From contig JAQBWI010000033.1 in the NCBI GenBank assembly GCA_027625355.1, forward strand, positions 1 to 10,517: a stretch of DNA of 10,517 nt, written 5' to 3'. The DNA is from Pseudomonadota bacterium (lineage in GTDB: Bacteria; Pseudomonadota; Alphaproteobacteria; HIMB59; GCA-002718135). A program made the translations under genes and the position numbers. The notes below the pieces were generated by a model. It made no database searches, had not been told where the DNA came from, and saw nothing but the letters and a program-made list of their open reading frames with translations. Below, piece by piece: positions 1 through 7,168 of this stretch (positions are counted from its first letter, which is position 1; every line of letters starts with the position of its first letter).

Positions 1-511
1 AATTAGCTGTTAAATATATTATTTCAAAAGGTCACAAAAAAATATGCTTCATTGAAAGCGAACAAAGTTCGAATTATTTTGAATTAAGAAAAAAATATTT
101 TCTTTATTTTTGTAAAAAATATAAAATAAAATTTCATACTAAAAACAACATTAAACTAAGCCCAGATTTGTTTGCAAGATCTAAAAATTTACTTAGTAAA
201 TATATTAAGTCAAACCCTAAAATAACAATGTATCTATTAGGTTCGCATCAGTTTGCAAATATCGCTATTGAAAGTTTGAGAGATACCCAAAAAAATATTG
301 GAAAAGATATTTCTGTGTTATCTTTTGACTCTAATTTTTAGAAAGTTTTGCACCATACATCACGACAATTTCTCAACCAGTAACTGAAGTAAATAAACAT
401 CTTATCAAATTAATAATTGGAAAATTAAATAATATCAAATCTAATAAAAATTTTCTTTACAAGTCTAAATTAAACGAAAAAAATTCTGTTATTGATATAA
501 ATAATATTTAA
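1..511 (+). pseudogene. LacI/GalR-family transcriptional regulator, C-terminal part, frameshifted
   Basis: This is the C-terminal half of a LacI/GalR-type repressor, a family that binds a sugar-like effector in a periplasmic-binding-protein-like domain and an operator through an N-terminal helix-turn-helix. The helix-turn-helix lies left of the window. Reading from base 3, the frame gives LAVKYIISKGHKKICFIES, the typical family segment with a small residue, a hydrophobic helix and GHKKI. It runs to ISVLSFDSNF and then stops at 339-341. The family's next motif, ITTISQP, is present in the -1 frame (335-511, about 58 codons, TAA at 509-511). Adding one T to the T5 run at 335-339 joins the two parts as NFLESFAPYITTISQP and gives 169 visible residues, a sensible length for this half. 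The gene is therefore either broken or carries a sequencing or assembly error. The family call is fairly secure, but the regulated sugar is unknown. It is convergent with the aldehyde dehydrogenase. Confidence 0.8.
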
Positions 512-562
512 ATTTATCTAATTCTATTTTTTATCTTAACTGGTTTTTATTGCTTGGTTGTT

Positions 563-586
563 ATTTTTCATTTTTTTATGAAAAAT
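563..586. terminator. AT-rich inverted repeat between convergent genes, possible weak terminator
   Basis: A perfect 9-bp inverted repeat (ATTTTTCAT, six-T loop, ATGAAAAAT) lies in the 145-bp spacer between the tail-to-tail regulator and aldehyde dehydrogenase genes. This position suits a bidirectional terminator. However, each arm contains only one C or G and no clear U-tract follows on either strand, so the hairpin would be weak. The rest of 512-656 is AT-rich, with no ORF or other signal that I can support. Confidence 0.35.
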
Positions 587-656
587 TTGTACGCTTGATT
601 AATTAATTTTTATTCTGATATTTTTTTATGAGTTACTTTATTATTGAAAAATAGCT

Positions 657-2093
657 CTAAACTAATCTTTTACTAATTCTTTTTGTTTGGCCATGACTAT
701 ATATTCCATCAATACCTCCATCTCGTCCATACCCAGATCTTTTATATCCACCACCGGGTAAATTTACGCCATCAACGAACCAATCGTTTTGCCAAATTAT
801 ACCTGCTTGAATGCGATCCGCAGTCCATTTTGCTTTTTGATCATCTGTTGTAAAAACACCAGAAGCTAATCCATATTTTGTTGAGTTGGCTATATTAATT
901 GCTTCTTCTTCATCATCAAAGTTAAAAACTGAAGTAACTGGTCCAAAAATTTCTTCTTGAGCTATTGTTGAGTCAGGCTTAACGTTATCAAAGACTGTAG
1001 GTTTATAATAATTACCTTCACCAATATGAGCTTCCTCTCCGCCCACTGCCAAAGTAGCTCCAGATTGAATTCCTGATTTAACATAGTTTGAAACTCTTTT
1101 TAGTTGTTCTTGTGATATTAGAGGAGTGACTTGTGTATCAGCATTATTTCCTGAGCCAATTTTTAATTTTTTAGTCTTTTCTGTAAGTTTTGTCATATAC
1201 TCATCTTTCACTTTTGGATGAATAATAACTCTAGACATTGCAACACATATTTGACCAGCATTTGGCTCAAAGATTCCTTTCACTGTACTATCGACAGCTT
1301 TATCAATATCTGCATCAGGATAAATTATTGCTGCTGATTTACCTCCTAGTTCAAAATGAGTTGGTATAATTCGATCGGCTGTTTCCTTTAAAATTTCTGA
1401 TGCAACTTGAGGAGAGCCCGTAAAAACAATGTAATCACTATCTGGATGTTGAACGAGTTTTCTTCCTGTTACTTCACCATACCCATGCACTATATTAATT
1501 ATTCCTTCAGGAACTCCAACTTCTTGGAATATTTTTCCATAGAAATTTGAAGAAATAGGACATAGCTCTGGAGGTTTTATTACAATTGTATTTCCAACAA
1601 TTAAATTTTGAGCAACCATTCCAGAAAAAATAGAAACTGGATAATTCCAAGGAACTATCATTAAACTTACTCCAAAAGGTTCCAACACTACATAATTAAA
1701 TGTATCGTTTCCTGAAGGAATTATTTTGTGTTCAATTTTATCAGTTAAACCAGCGTAAAAATCGAAAGTATTTGCAGCTCCTTCAAACTCTCCAACGCAT
1801 TGAGCAATTGTTTTTCCATTTTCTTGACTTAAAATTTTTCCACCCTCACTTTTTTTCTCTCTAAGTTTATTTGCAATTGCCCTCATCATCAAAGATTTTT
1901 CTTTCGCATCCATGTCAATCAGTATTCTTTTATCAAAAGCTTTTCTGGCAGATTCAAAAGCTAAGTTTATTTCATCATCAAGTGCTTCATCAATATTTCC
2001 AACGATATCTTGATTTGATGGATTTAAAACAGGAATATTTCTTTTCGAAATAGAGTCTATAAACTTGCCATTAATAAAATTTCTTAGTTCCAT
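657..2093 (-). CDS. NAD(P)-dependent aldehyde dehydrogenase (ALDH superfamily, betaine-aldehyde-dehydrogenase-like)
   Basis: This 478-residue cytoplasmic enzyme is predicted to oxidise an aldehyde to the carboxylic acid using NAD(P)+. The full set of ALDH landmarks is visible: the oxyanion Asn in PWNYP (N150), the cofactor-binding Lys in VIKPPE (K173), FTGS (224-227), the general-base Glu in FELGGKSA (E248), the nucleophilic Cys in GQICVA (C283), EEIFGP near 380-385, and the C-terminal segment PGGGYKRSGYGRDGG. Length matches the family norm. The start is an ATG giving MELRNFINGKF, a normal ALDH N-terminus, although no strong ribosome binding site precedes it. It lies 56 bp downstream of the desaturase on the same strand and may be cotranscribed with it. 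The best guess from overall motif style is a betaine-aldehyde or related small-aldehyde dehydrogenase, but ALDH substrates cannot be read reliably from motifs, so the substrate is left open. Confidence 0.93.
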   Translation of the reverse strand: MELRNFINGKFIDSISKRNIPVLNPSNQDIVGNIDEALDDEINLAFESARKAFDKRILIDMDAKEKSLMMRAIANKLREKKSEGGKILSQENGKTIAQCVGEFEGAANTFDFYAGLTDKIEHKIIPSGNDTFNYVVLEPFGVSLMIVPWNYPVSIFSGMVAQNLIVGNTIVIKPPELCPISSNFYGKIFQEVGVPEGIINIVHGYGEVTGRKLVQHPDSDYIVFTGSPQVASEILKETADRIIPTHFELGGKSAAIIYPDADIDKAVDSTVKGIFEPNAGQICVAMSRVIIHPKVKDEYMTKLTEKTKKLKIGSGNNADTQVTPLISQEQLKRVSNYVKSGIQSGATLAVGGEEAHIGEGNYYKPTVFDNVKPDSTIAQEEIFGPVTSVFNFDDEEEAINIANSTKYGLASGVFTTDDQKAKWTADRIQAGIIWQNDWFVDGVNLPGGGYKRSGYGRDGGIDGIYSHGQTKRISKRLV

Positions 2094-2114
2094 AAAATTT
2101 ATTATTTTTTCTTA

Positions 2115-2142
2115 AATAAAACCAATATTACAAAAGAGTCAA
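2115..2142 (-). promoter_or_regulatory. possible promoter of the aldehyde dehydrogenase gene
   Basis: On the minus strand, TTGACT (complement of 2137-2142; five of six matches to the sigma-70 -35 consensus) is followed after 16 bp by TTTATT (complement of 2115-2120; four of six matches to the -10). If used, it would start the dehydrogenase transcript with a very short leader and give the gene a promoter separate from the desaturase. Chance matches are common in DNA this AT-rich, so this is only a candidate. Confidence 0.25.
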
Positions 2143-2149
2143 GAGAACT

Positions 2150-3151
2150 TTAACTGTTTGGGATTTTAACAGGAATATAATAATTTGGATCTTTTGATTT
2201 CTTTATTACTGCTGGTATTATTTCTTTATAGGCCTCTAATAAAGTTTGAGGTTTAGGCAATTGATCTTTAATTTCTTCATACAATTTTGGCAAATTATAT
2301 GATGGAATCATCGGAAACATATGATGTTCTATGTGATACTCCATCTTCCAGTAAATAAAACTAGGGATTAAACTTAACCTTACAGATCTAGTAGATAATC
2401 GATGATCTTTAGTATCTTCTTTTAGACCCATATGTTGTGTTATCCCCCAAATGACATTTAAAAAAGTAAAAAATTTTGGAAATAAAAATAATAAAATGGG
2501 CAGAGGAGAGTTGAGAAAAATTGATGTTGCAATAGTAGTCAACCAAAGAAAAACAAAAATTCTTGAACTATTTCTACAGTTTCTTTTCTTATCATCAGGT
2601 ATGCAATCCCTCATAACTTTTGTTTCAATCCCAAAAGCATGTTTCAGAATTTCTAGATGTAAAGATTTATGTAAAGTTAAAAAAGCAGATCCAGGGATAA
2701 ATATAAATAAAAAACTAAGTATTGTATGATTTGCAAATATACTCCCATCAACTTCATAGTCATGAGGATCAATAGATGCAGTGTAACTATGATGAAGAGA
2801 ATGACTCCATCTCCATCTTACTGGCTCAAAATTATTCATATAACTGGCAATTACATAAAAAAAATCATTGAGTTTTCTTGTTTTAAAAGCCGTCCTATGT
2901 CCACACTCATGCCAAATGGCATCTGCACCACCCCATAGGGTGCAGTAAAGAATATATACAGGAACAAACCAAAGGCTTCCCCAAAACATAGTGGAAGCAA
3001 AACCTAGGATGATTAAGGAGGTAAAAAAAATTATTACATGTTTCCATCCTTCAAAGTCTGATCTTTTAGATAACTTTTTAAGAATTTTTTTATCTATAGT
3101 GGGCTTAAACCACTCATTAGAAGTATTATTAATACCAGTTTGAATCGTCAT
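2150..3151 (-). CDS. membrane fatty acid desaturase family protein
   Basis: This is an integral-membrane di-iron desaturase, predicted to introduce a double bond into an acyl chain, probably of membrane lipids, in the cytoplasmic membrane. All three histidine boxes are present (numbering from the ATG start): HECGH at 81-85, HSLHH at 117-121 and HIEHH at 273-277, plus the extra conserved His in QHMG near 240. Hydrophobic segments lie near 39-74, 142-160 and 197-230, arranged around the boxes as in the COG3239/DesA-like family. I chose the ATG at 3149-3151, giving 333 residues beginning MTIQTGINN. A TTG nine codons upstream (3176-3178) would add MYIGDILSF, but neither site has a good ribosome binding site. 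It faces away from ugd and precedes the aldehyde dehydrogenase on the same strand. The exact substrate and the position of the double bond are unknown, and a hydroxylase-type reaction in the same superfamily is not excluded. Confidence 0.88.
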   Translation of the reverse strand: MTIQTGINNTSNEWFKPTIDKKILKKLSKRSDFEGWKHVIIFFTSLIILGFASTMFWGSLWFVPVYILYCTLWGGADAIWHECGHRTAFKTRKLNDFFYVIASYMNNFEPVRWRWSHSLHHSYTASIDPHDYEVDGSIFANHTILSFLFIFIPGSAFLTLHKSLHLEILKHAFGIETKVMRDCIPDDKKRNCRNSSRIFVFLWLTTIATSIFLNSPLPILLFLFPKFFTFLNVIWGITQHMGLKEDTKDHRLSTRSVRLSLIPSFIYWKMEYHIEHHMFPMIPSYNLPKLYEEIKDQLPKPQTLLEAYKEIIPAVIKKSKDPNYYIPVKIPNS

Positions 3152-3305
3152 AAATGATAATATATCGCCAATATACAATAAGGCAAGCTCATTAAATAAG
3201 GGTTTTTTTACATAATATAAAATAATTTTAAAAAAGTTTAATTACTTATCAAGTAAAAATGTAAAATGGTTTTAACATAAGCAAACTAAGTTTATAGAGG
3301 CATTT
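3152..3305. promoter_or_regulatory. divergent intergenic region: ugd promoter side, ribosome binding site and small inverted repeat
   Basis: This 154-bp spacer separates the divergent desaturase and ugd genes and must hold promoters for both. A good ribosome binding site, AGAGG at 3296-3300, sits 5 bases before the ugd ATG and supports that start. A -10-like TAAAAT at 3262-3267, with a weak TTAATT 18 bp upstream, is the best promoter candidate for ugd. TTACTT-ATC-AAGTAA at 3242-3256 is a perfect 6-bp inverted repeat inside that candidate spacer and could be an operator or chance. No convincing promoter was picked for the desaturase. Confidence 0.4.
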
Positions 3306-4607
3306 ATGAAATTAGCGATTATAGGAACTGGATACGTAGGTTTAATAACTGGAGCTTGTTTTGCTGAGTTTGGTTATCAGACTGTATGCATTGATAAAGA
3401 TGAAAATAGGGTTAATGATTTAAATAATTCCAAATGTCCTTTTTATGAGCCAGGTATAGAAGATTTATTAGATAAACATCTCAATAAAACAAAACTTTTA
3501 AGTTTTTCAAACTCTTTATCAGCATCCATACATGATGCAGATATTATTTTTATTACTGTCGGTACTCCTACTAAAAGAATTGAAGGTGAAGCTGATCTAT
3601 CGTTTGTTTGGAATGTTGCTGAAGAAATTAGTAATAATATAAACAAATATTGTATTGTTGTTACCAAATCTACTGTTCCTGTTGGCACTACAAAAGAAGT
3701 AAAAAGTATTATTGCAAAAAAAATAAATGAAAAAAATTTTGATGTTGTTTCTAATCCAGAATTTTTACGAGAAGGTTCGGCCATAAATGATTTTATGCGT
3801 CCTGATAGAGTAGTTATTGGATGTGAGAACAAAAAATCAGAAGATATAATGAAAGAATTATATAGACCTTTATATCTTCTTGAAACACCACTAATTTCAA
3901 CAACAGTCGAGTCTGCTGAAATTACTAAGTATGCTTCCAATAGTTTTTTGGCAACGAAAATTAGCTTTATAAACCAGGTGGCTGATTTGTGTGAAAAGGT
4001 TGGTGCAGACGTGCAAGATGTAGCAAAAGGCATGGGAATTGACAAGCGTATAGGCAATAAATTTTTACATGCAGGCCCAGGATATGGTGGATCATGTTTT
4101 CCAAAAGATGTTAAGGCTTTTATTACAACCGCTCAAAAACATGATGTTGATTTGTCAATTTTATCTTCAGTTGATACATTCAATGAAAATAGAATAAATA
4201 AAATCTCAAAAAAAATAATTTCTAAAGCTAATTTAAATAAAGGTGACTATGTTAGTTTGCTTGGTTTGAGTTTTAAGCCTAATACTGATGATGTACGGGA
4301 CTCAACTTCTTTGAAAATTACAAAATTATTACAAGACAGGGGTATATTTGTTAAAGCGTTTGACCCAGAGGCGATGGATAATGCAAAAAAAGAAAATACT
4401 GAATTGCAATTATTCGATAGTGCATATGAAGCATGTGAAGATACTAAGGCAATTATAATTGGAACTGAGTGGAATGAATTTAGAGCTCTGAATTTTTTAA
4501 AAATTCAAAAAAGTTCTAAAAATTTAATTATCTTTGATTTAAGAAATATATATAACGCAAAAGAAATAGAAGAATTAGGTTTACAATACTTTGGTACAGG
4601 AAAATAA
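3306..4607 (+). CDS. ugd: UDP-glucose 6-dehydrogenase
   Basis: This 433-residue cytoplasmic enzyme makes UDP-glucuronate from UDP-glucose with two NAD+, feeding lipopolysaccharide, capsule or exopolysaccharide synthesis. The N-terminal Rossmann domain opens with GTGYVGL (7-13), and VGTPT (85-89) and STVPVGTT (122-129) follow. The middle domain carries NPEFLREG (150-157), the active-site Lys of LATKISFINQ (K218), and GPGYGGSCFPKD with catalytic Cys264. The C-terminal UDP-binding domain shows LGLSFKPNTDDVRDS (319-333) and GTEWNEF (386-392). The GYGGSCFPKD form and the 433-residue length match the bacterial Ugd family. Related UDP-ManNAc or GDP-mannose dehydrogenases are less likely because the motif set and length fit Ugd. 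The ATG has a good AGAGG ribosome binding site. The 3' end overlaps the phosphomutase by 17 bases, indicating an operon and coupled translation. Confidence 0.95.
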   Translation: MKLAIIGTGYVGLITGACFAEFGYQTVCIDKDENRVNDLNNSKCPFYEPGIEDLLDKHLNKTKLLSFSNSLSASIHDADIIFITVGTPTKRIEGEADLSFVWNVAEEISNNINKYCIVVTKSTVPVGTTKEVKSIIAKKINEKNFDVVSNPEFLREGSAINDFMRPDRVVIGCENKKSEDIMKELYRPLYLLETPLISTTVESAEITKYASNSFLATKISFINQVADLCEKVGADVQDVAKGMGIDKRIGNKFLHAGPGYGGSCFPKDVKAFITTAQKHDVDLSILSSVDTFNENRINKISKKIISKANLNKGDYVSLLGLSFKPNTDDVRDSTSLKITKLLQDRGIFVKAFDPEAMDNAKKENTELQLFDSAYEACEDTKAIIIGTEWNEFRALNFLKIQKSSKNLIIFDLRNIYNAKEIEELGLQYFGTGK

Positions 4608-5997
4608 TTATAAAATAGAAAATTTTGATCCAGAAGTCCTCCGTGAATACGACATCAGAGGAGTAGTAGGAGAAAATATCAATCTGAACACTGCCTACAC
4701 TATAGGTAGAACATTTGGCCATACGGTTAAATCAAAATTAACCTCTCATACAATTGTAACAGGTTACGATGGAAGATTAACCTCTCCATCACTACACAAA
4801 GCTCTTTGTGAAGGTTTAAAAGACTCAGGTGTGAAAGTAATAAATATTGGTATGGGACCAACGCCTATGACGTACTTTGCTCATTATCATTTTGAGGCTG
4901 ATGCAGCTGTTATGCTTACAGGATCTCACAATCCATCTGAATATAATGGCTTTAAAATGGTATTTAATAAACATTCTTTTTTTGCTGAAGACATCCAAAG
5001 TCTTCAAAAATTATTAGATAACAATGAGTTGGAATTAGCAAATGGTCATTTAATATATGAAGATATAACTAAAGAGTATATTGAGAGAGTTCTTTTAAAT
5101 ATTTCTTTGAATAAAAAGTTAAAAATTGCTTGGGATCCAGGGAATGGAGCAATGGGTAAAGTTACAAGAGAGATAAGTGAGAAACTTATTAATTCTGAAA
5201 ATTTTATTATTAATGAAGAAGTTGATGGTAACTTCCCCAATCATCATCCTGATCCAACGGTTCCAAAAAACATGGTTCAATTAATTAGTGCTGTTAAAGA
5301 AAATGATTGTGATATTGGCATTGCCTTTGATGGCGATGGGGATAGATTAGGCGTTGTTGATAATCTTGGTAATATTGTTTGGGCCGATCAATATATGCTC
5401 TTACTATGTACTGAAATTGCCAACTTGTATGATAATCCAAAAATAATTATGGACGTTAAGTGTAGTAAAGTGTTTTTTGATGAAGCAAAAAAAATTAATT
5501 GTGATCCTGTTATGTCAAGAACAGGTCACTCACCTATTAAGGAGAAAATGAAAGAATTAAAATCACCTCTTTCAGGCGAAATGAGTGGTCATGTTTGTTA
5601 TGGAGATGACTTTTATGGATATGATGATGCTATGTATGTTGGTTTAAGATTGCTACGTATCTTATCTAGTAAGAATAAATCTCTTAGTGATTTAATTAGT
5701 ATCTATCCCAAAACATTTTCGACACCTGAAACAAGATTTGATGTTGATGAGTCAAGAAAGTTTATTATTATTGATGAGGTAAAAGAGCGATTAAAAAAAG
5801 AAGAAAAACAAATAATCGATATAGATGGTGTTCGTGTTGAAGATGAAGACGGATGGTTTTTGATGAGAGCTAGTAATACTCAAAACCAACTTACATGCAG
5901 GGCAGAATCAATTTCTCAAGAAGGTTTATCGAAGCTAATTGAAATTATTGAAAATCAATTATCTTTAAGTGGTGTAAGTTATAAATTCACGATCTAA
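4591..5997 (+). CDS. phosphomannomutase/phosphoglucomutase (AlgC-like)
   Basis: This alpha-D-phosphohexomutase interconverts hexose 6-phosphate and 1-phosphate (mannose or glucose), supplying GDP-mannose or UDP-glucose precursors, the latter being the substrate of the upstream ugd product. The four-domain layout is visible: LREYDIRG (17-24), the phosphoserine loop TGSHNP with Ser112, the metal loop DGDGDR (247-252), the sugar-specificity loop GEMSGH (329-334) and the phosphate loop RASNTQNQ (426-433). The 468-residue length is normal. The last loop has QN where EP or TP is more usual, a mild variation. The start is unusual: no ATG lies near the N-terminus, and the only standard start that keeps the LREYDIRG segment is TTG at 4591, inside the ugd 3' end. 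An in-frame stop (TAG at 4576) bounds it upstream. A weak AGG at 4577-4579 is 11 bases away, so translation is probably coupled to ugd. Which hexose it prefers cannot be read from the sequence. Confidence 0.92.
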   Translation: MVQENNYKIENFDPEVLREYDIRGVVGENINLNTAYTIGRTFGHTVKSKLTSHTIVTGYDGRLTSPSLHKALCEGLKDSGVKVINIGMGPTPMTYFAHYHFEADAAVMLTGSHNPSEYNGFKMVFNKHSFFAEDIQSLQKLLDNNELELANGHLIYEDITKEYIERVLLNISLNKKLKIAWDPGNGAMGKVTREISEKLINSENFIINEEVDGNFPNHHPDPTVPKNMVQLISAVKENDCDIGIAFDGDGDRLGVVDNLGNIVWADQYMLLLCTEIANLYDNPKIIMDVKCSKVFFDEAKKINCDPVMSRTGHSPIKEKMKELKSPLSGEMSGHVCYGDDFYGYDDAMYVGLRLLRILSSKNKSLSDLISIYPKTFSTPETRFDVDESRKFIIIDEVKERLKKEEKQIIDIDGVRVEDEDGWFLMRASNTQNQLTCRAESISQEGLSKLIEIIENQLSLSGVSYKFTI

Positions 5998-7099
5998 TAA
6001 AGCAGTCTCTATTGTATTTTTTCAATCTTTTGCAAGCTGTATAGGCTTCTTTTTTTGAAAAATTCTCAAATCTTGATTCATAGAGTTGTTTTCCACTCAC
6101 TTTAATTAAAACAACATTTGACTTTTTAGACGTTGTTGTTTTTGGATACTTACTTTTAATTAACTTAATTTGTTTTTCTGCACTATTTCGATATTTAAAT
6201 GTTCCCACAACTATTGAATATGAGCCAGCTTTAATTTTTTTTGTTTCTTTTTTTACTATAGTTTTTTTTGTTTCTTTTTTATTAATGCCTACTTCAGCAA
6301 ATTCTTTATCCATTATAATTTTTAGAGACTTGTCACGTTGAGAACCAGTATCACCTCCAAATATTACACCGACTAATCTTTTATTATTTCTTACAGCAGA
6401 AAAAGCCAATTGGAATCCTGATTCTCGTATGTACCCTGTTTTAATTCCATCAGCACCTGCATAGTTCAGCATTAATTTATTATGTGTTTTGTATGTCTTG
6501 CCTTTATAGGTAAATTTTTGTGTATTGAATAATTTATACTTATCTGGAAAATTAGAAATAAGAGCATGCGAAAGAATAGCTATATCTTTAGCAGTAGTGA
6601 GTTGCGCTCTATTTGGAAGTCCAGAAGCATTTTTAAAAGTTGTATTGGTCATACCTAAATTTCTGGCATAGCTAGTCATAAGTTTTGCAAATTCTCTTTC
6701 TGTGCCTGAAATATTTTCAGCGACAACAGTAGCTACGTCATTGGCAGATTTGATAATCAGTGCCATAATAGCATCTTCAACTTTTATAGTTGATCCTTCT
6801 TCTAGATATAATTTGCTAGGTGAGCGTGAGGCTGCAATTCTTGAAACTTTTAATTTGGTTTGATTTGTAATTTGATTTTTTTCTAACCGATCAAATAAAA
6901 TATAGAGCGTCATAATTTTTGTTAACGATGCTGGGTAATTTTTAGTATTCGCGTTAACTTCAAATAAAACTTCTTTGGTATCAAAATCGATAACAATCGC
7001 AGCTTTTTTGGCAAAACTCTGAGATGTTGCAAAAATTACTATTATAAATAAAGGGATTTTTAGATATCTAAACACAGACATGCTTTTAATCTCTAACAT
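5987..7099 (-). CDS. D-alanyl-D-alanine carboxypeptidase with C-terminal SPOR domain
   Basis: This exported penicillin-binding protein trims the terminal D-Ala from peptidoglycan pentapeptides in the periplasm, limiting cross-linking. An N-terminal signal peptide is visible: basic residues, a hydrophobic core (PLFIIVIFA, 16-24) and a likely cut after SFA (residue 30). The peptidase S11 domain then shows the three catalytic motifs: SLTK with nucleophile Ser58 and Lys61, SAN (118-120) and KTG (220-222). The PBP5-type C-terminal domain and amphipathic anchor are replaced by a Lys-rich linker (about 274-291) and a SPOR domain (about 292-366). SPOR domains bind denuded septal glycan, so a role at the division site is inferred. 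The ATG at 7099 is used; an internal ATG at 7081 would give an equally good, shorter signal peptide. The 3' end overlaps the phosphomutase by 11 bp. Confidence 0.93.
   Translation of the reverse strand: MLEIKSMSVFRYLKIPLFIIVIFATSQSFAKKAAIVIDFDTKEVLFEVNANTKNYPASLTKIMTLYILFDRLEKNQITNQTKLKVSRIAASRSPSKLYLEEGSTIKVEDAIMALIIKSANDVATVVAENISGTEREFAKLMTSYARNLGMTNTTFKNASGLPNRAQLTTAKDIAILSHALISNFPDKYKLFNTQKFTYKGKTYKTHNKLMLNYAGADGIKTGYIRESGFQLAFSAVRNNKRLVGVIFGGDTGSQRDKSLKIIMDKEFAEVGINKKETKKTIVKKETKKIKAGSYSIVVGTFKYRNSAEKQIKLIKSKYPKTTTSKKSNVVLIKVSGKQLYESRFENFSKKEAYTACKRLKKYNRDCFIRS
6235..6280. repeat. 27-bp-period direct repeat in the carboxypeptidase linker
   Basis: A 19-bp sequence (eight T, G, TTTC, six T) occurs at 6235-6253 and again at 6262-6280. 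The 27-bp offset is exactly nine codons. On the coding (minus) strand it encodes a duplicated KKETKK segment in the Lys-rich linker between the peptidase and SPOR domains. The long T runs make it a candidate for replication slippage, and the in-frame period would alter only linker length. Confidence 0.7.
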
Positions 7100-7132
7100 A
7101 AGGATCTCGTTATTAACAATTGAAAAAAACCT

Positions 7133-7151
7133 CTTTTATTTCCAATAAAAG
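7133..7151. promoter_or_regulatory. perfect inverted repeat in the dac/clpS divergent spacer
   Basis: CTTTTATT, loop TCC, AATAAAAG is a perfect 8-bp inverted repeat centred in the 69-bp spacer between the divergent carboxypeptidase and clpS genes, ending 17 bases before the clpS ATG. On the plus strand a TTGAAA at 7120-7125 with AATAAA at 7144-7149 (18-bp spacing) is a possible clpS promoter whose -10 would lie in the right arm, as an operator might. On the minus strand the repeat is followed by AGG and seven T (7123-7129), which resembles a weak attenuator in the carboxypeptidase leader. Function is unproven. Confidence 0.4.
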
Positions 7152-7168
7152 TGCTTATTTAATAAATC

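Noticed and set aside
335..341. Programmed -1 frameshift in the LacI-type gene
   Set aside because: A one-codon slip is mechanically possible, but there is no full heptamer, no evident downstream pseudoknot and no known precedent in this family. A deletion or sequence error is simpler.
3176..3178. TTG as start of the desaturase (342 residues)
   Set aside because: An ATG nine codons downstream gives a normal N-terminus, and the TTG has no supporting ribosome binding site. It cannot be fully excluded.
3443..4057. 204-residue minus-strand open frame inside ugd
   Set aside because: It lies wholly opposite a clear enzyme gene, shows no family motif and is a codon-shadow frame.
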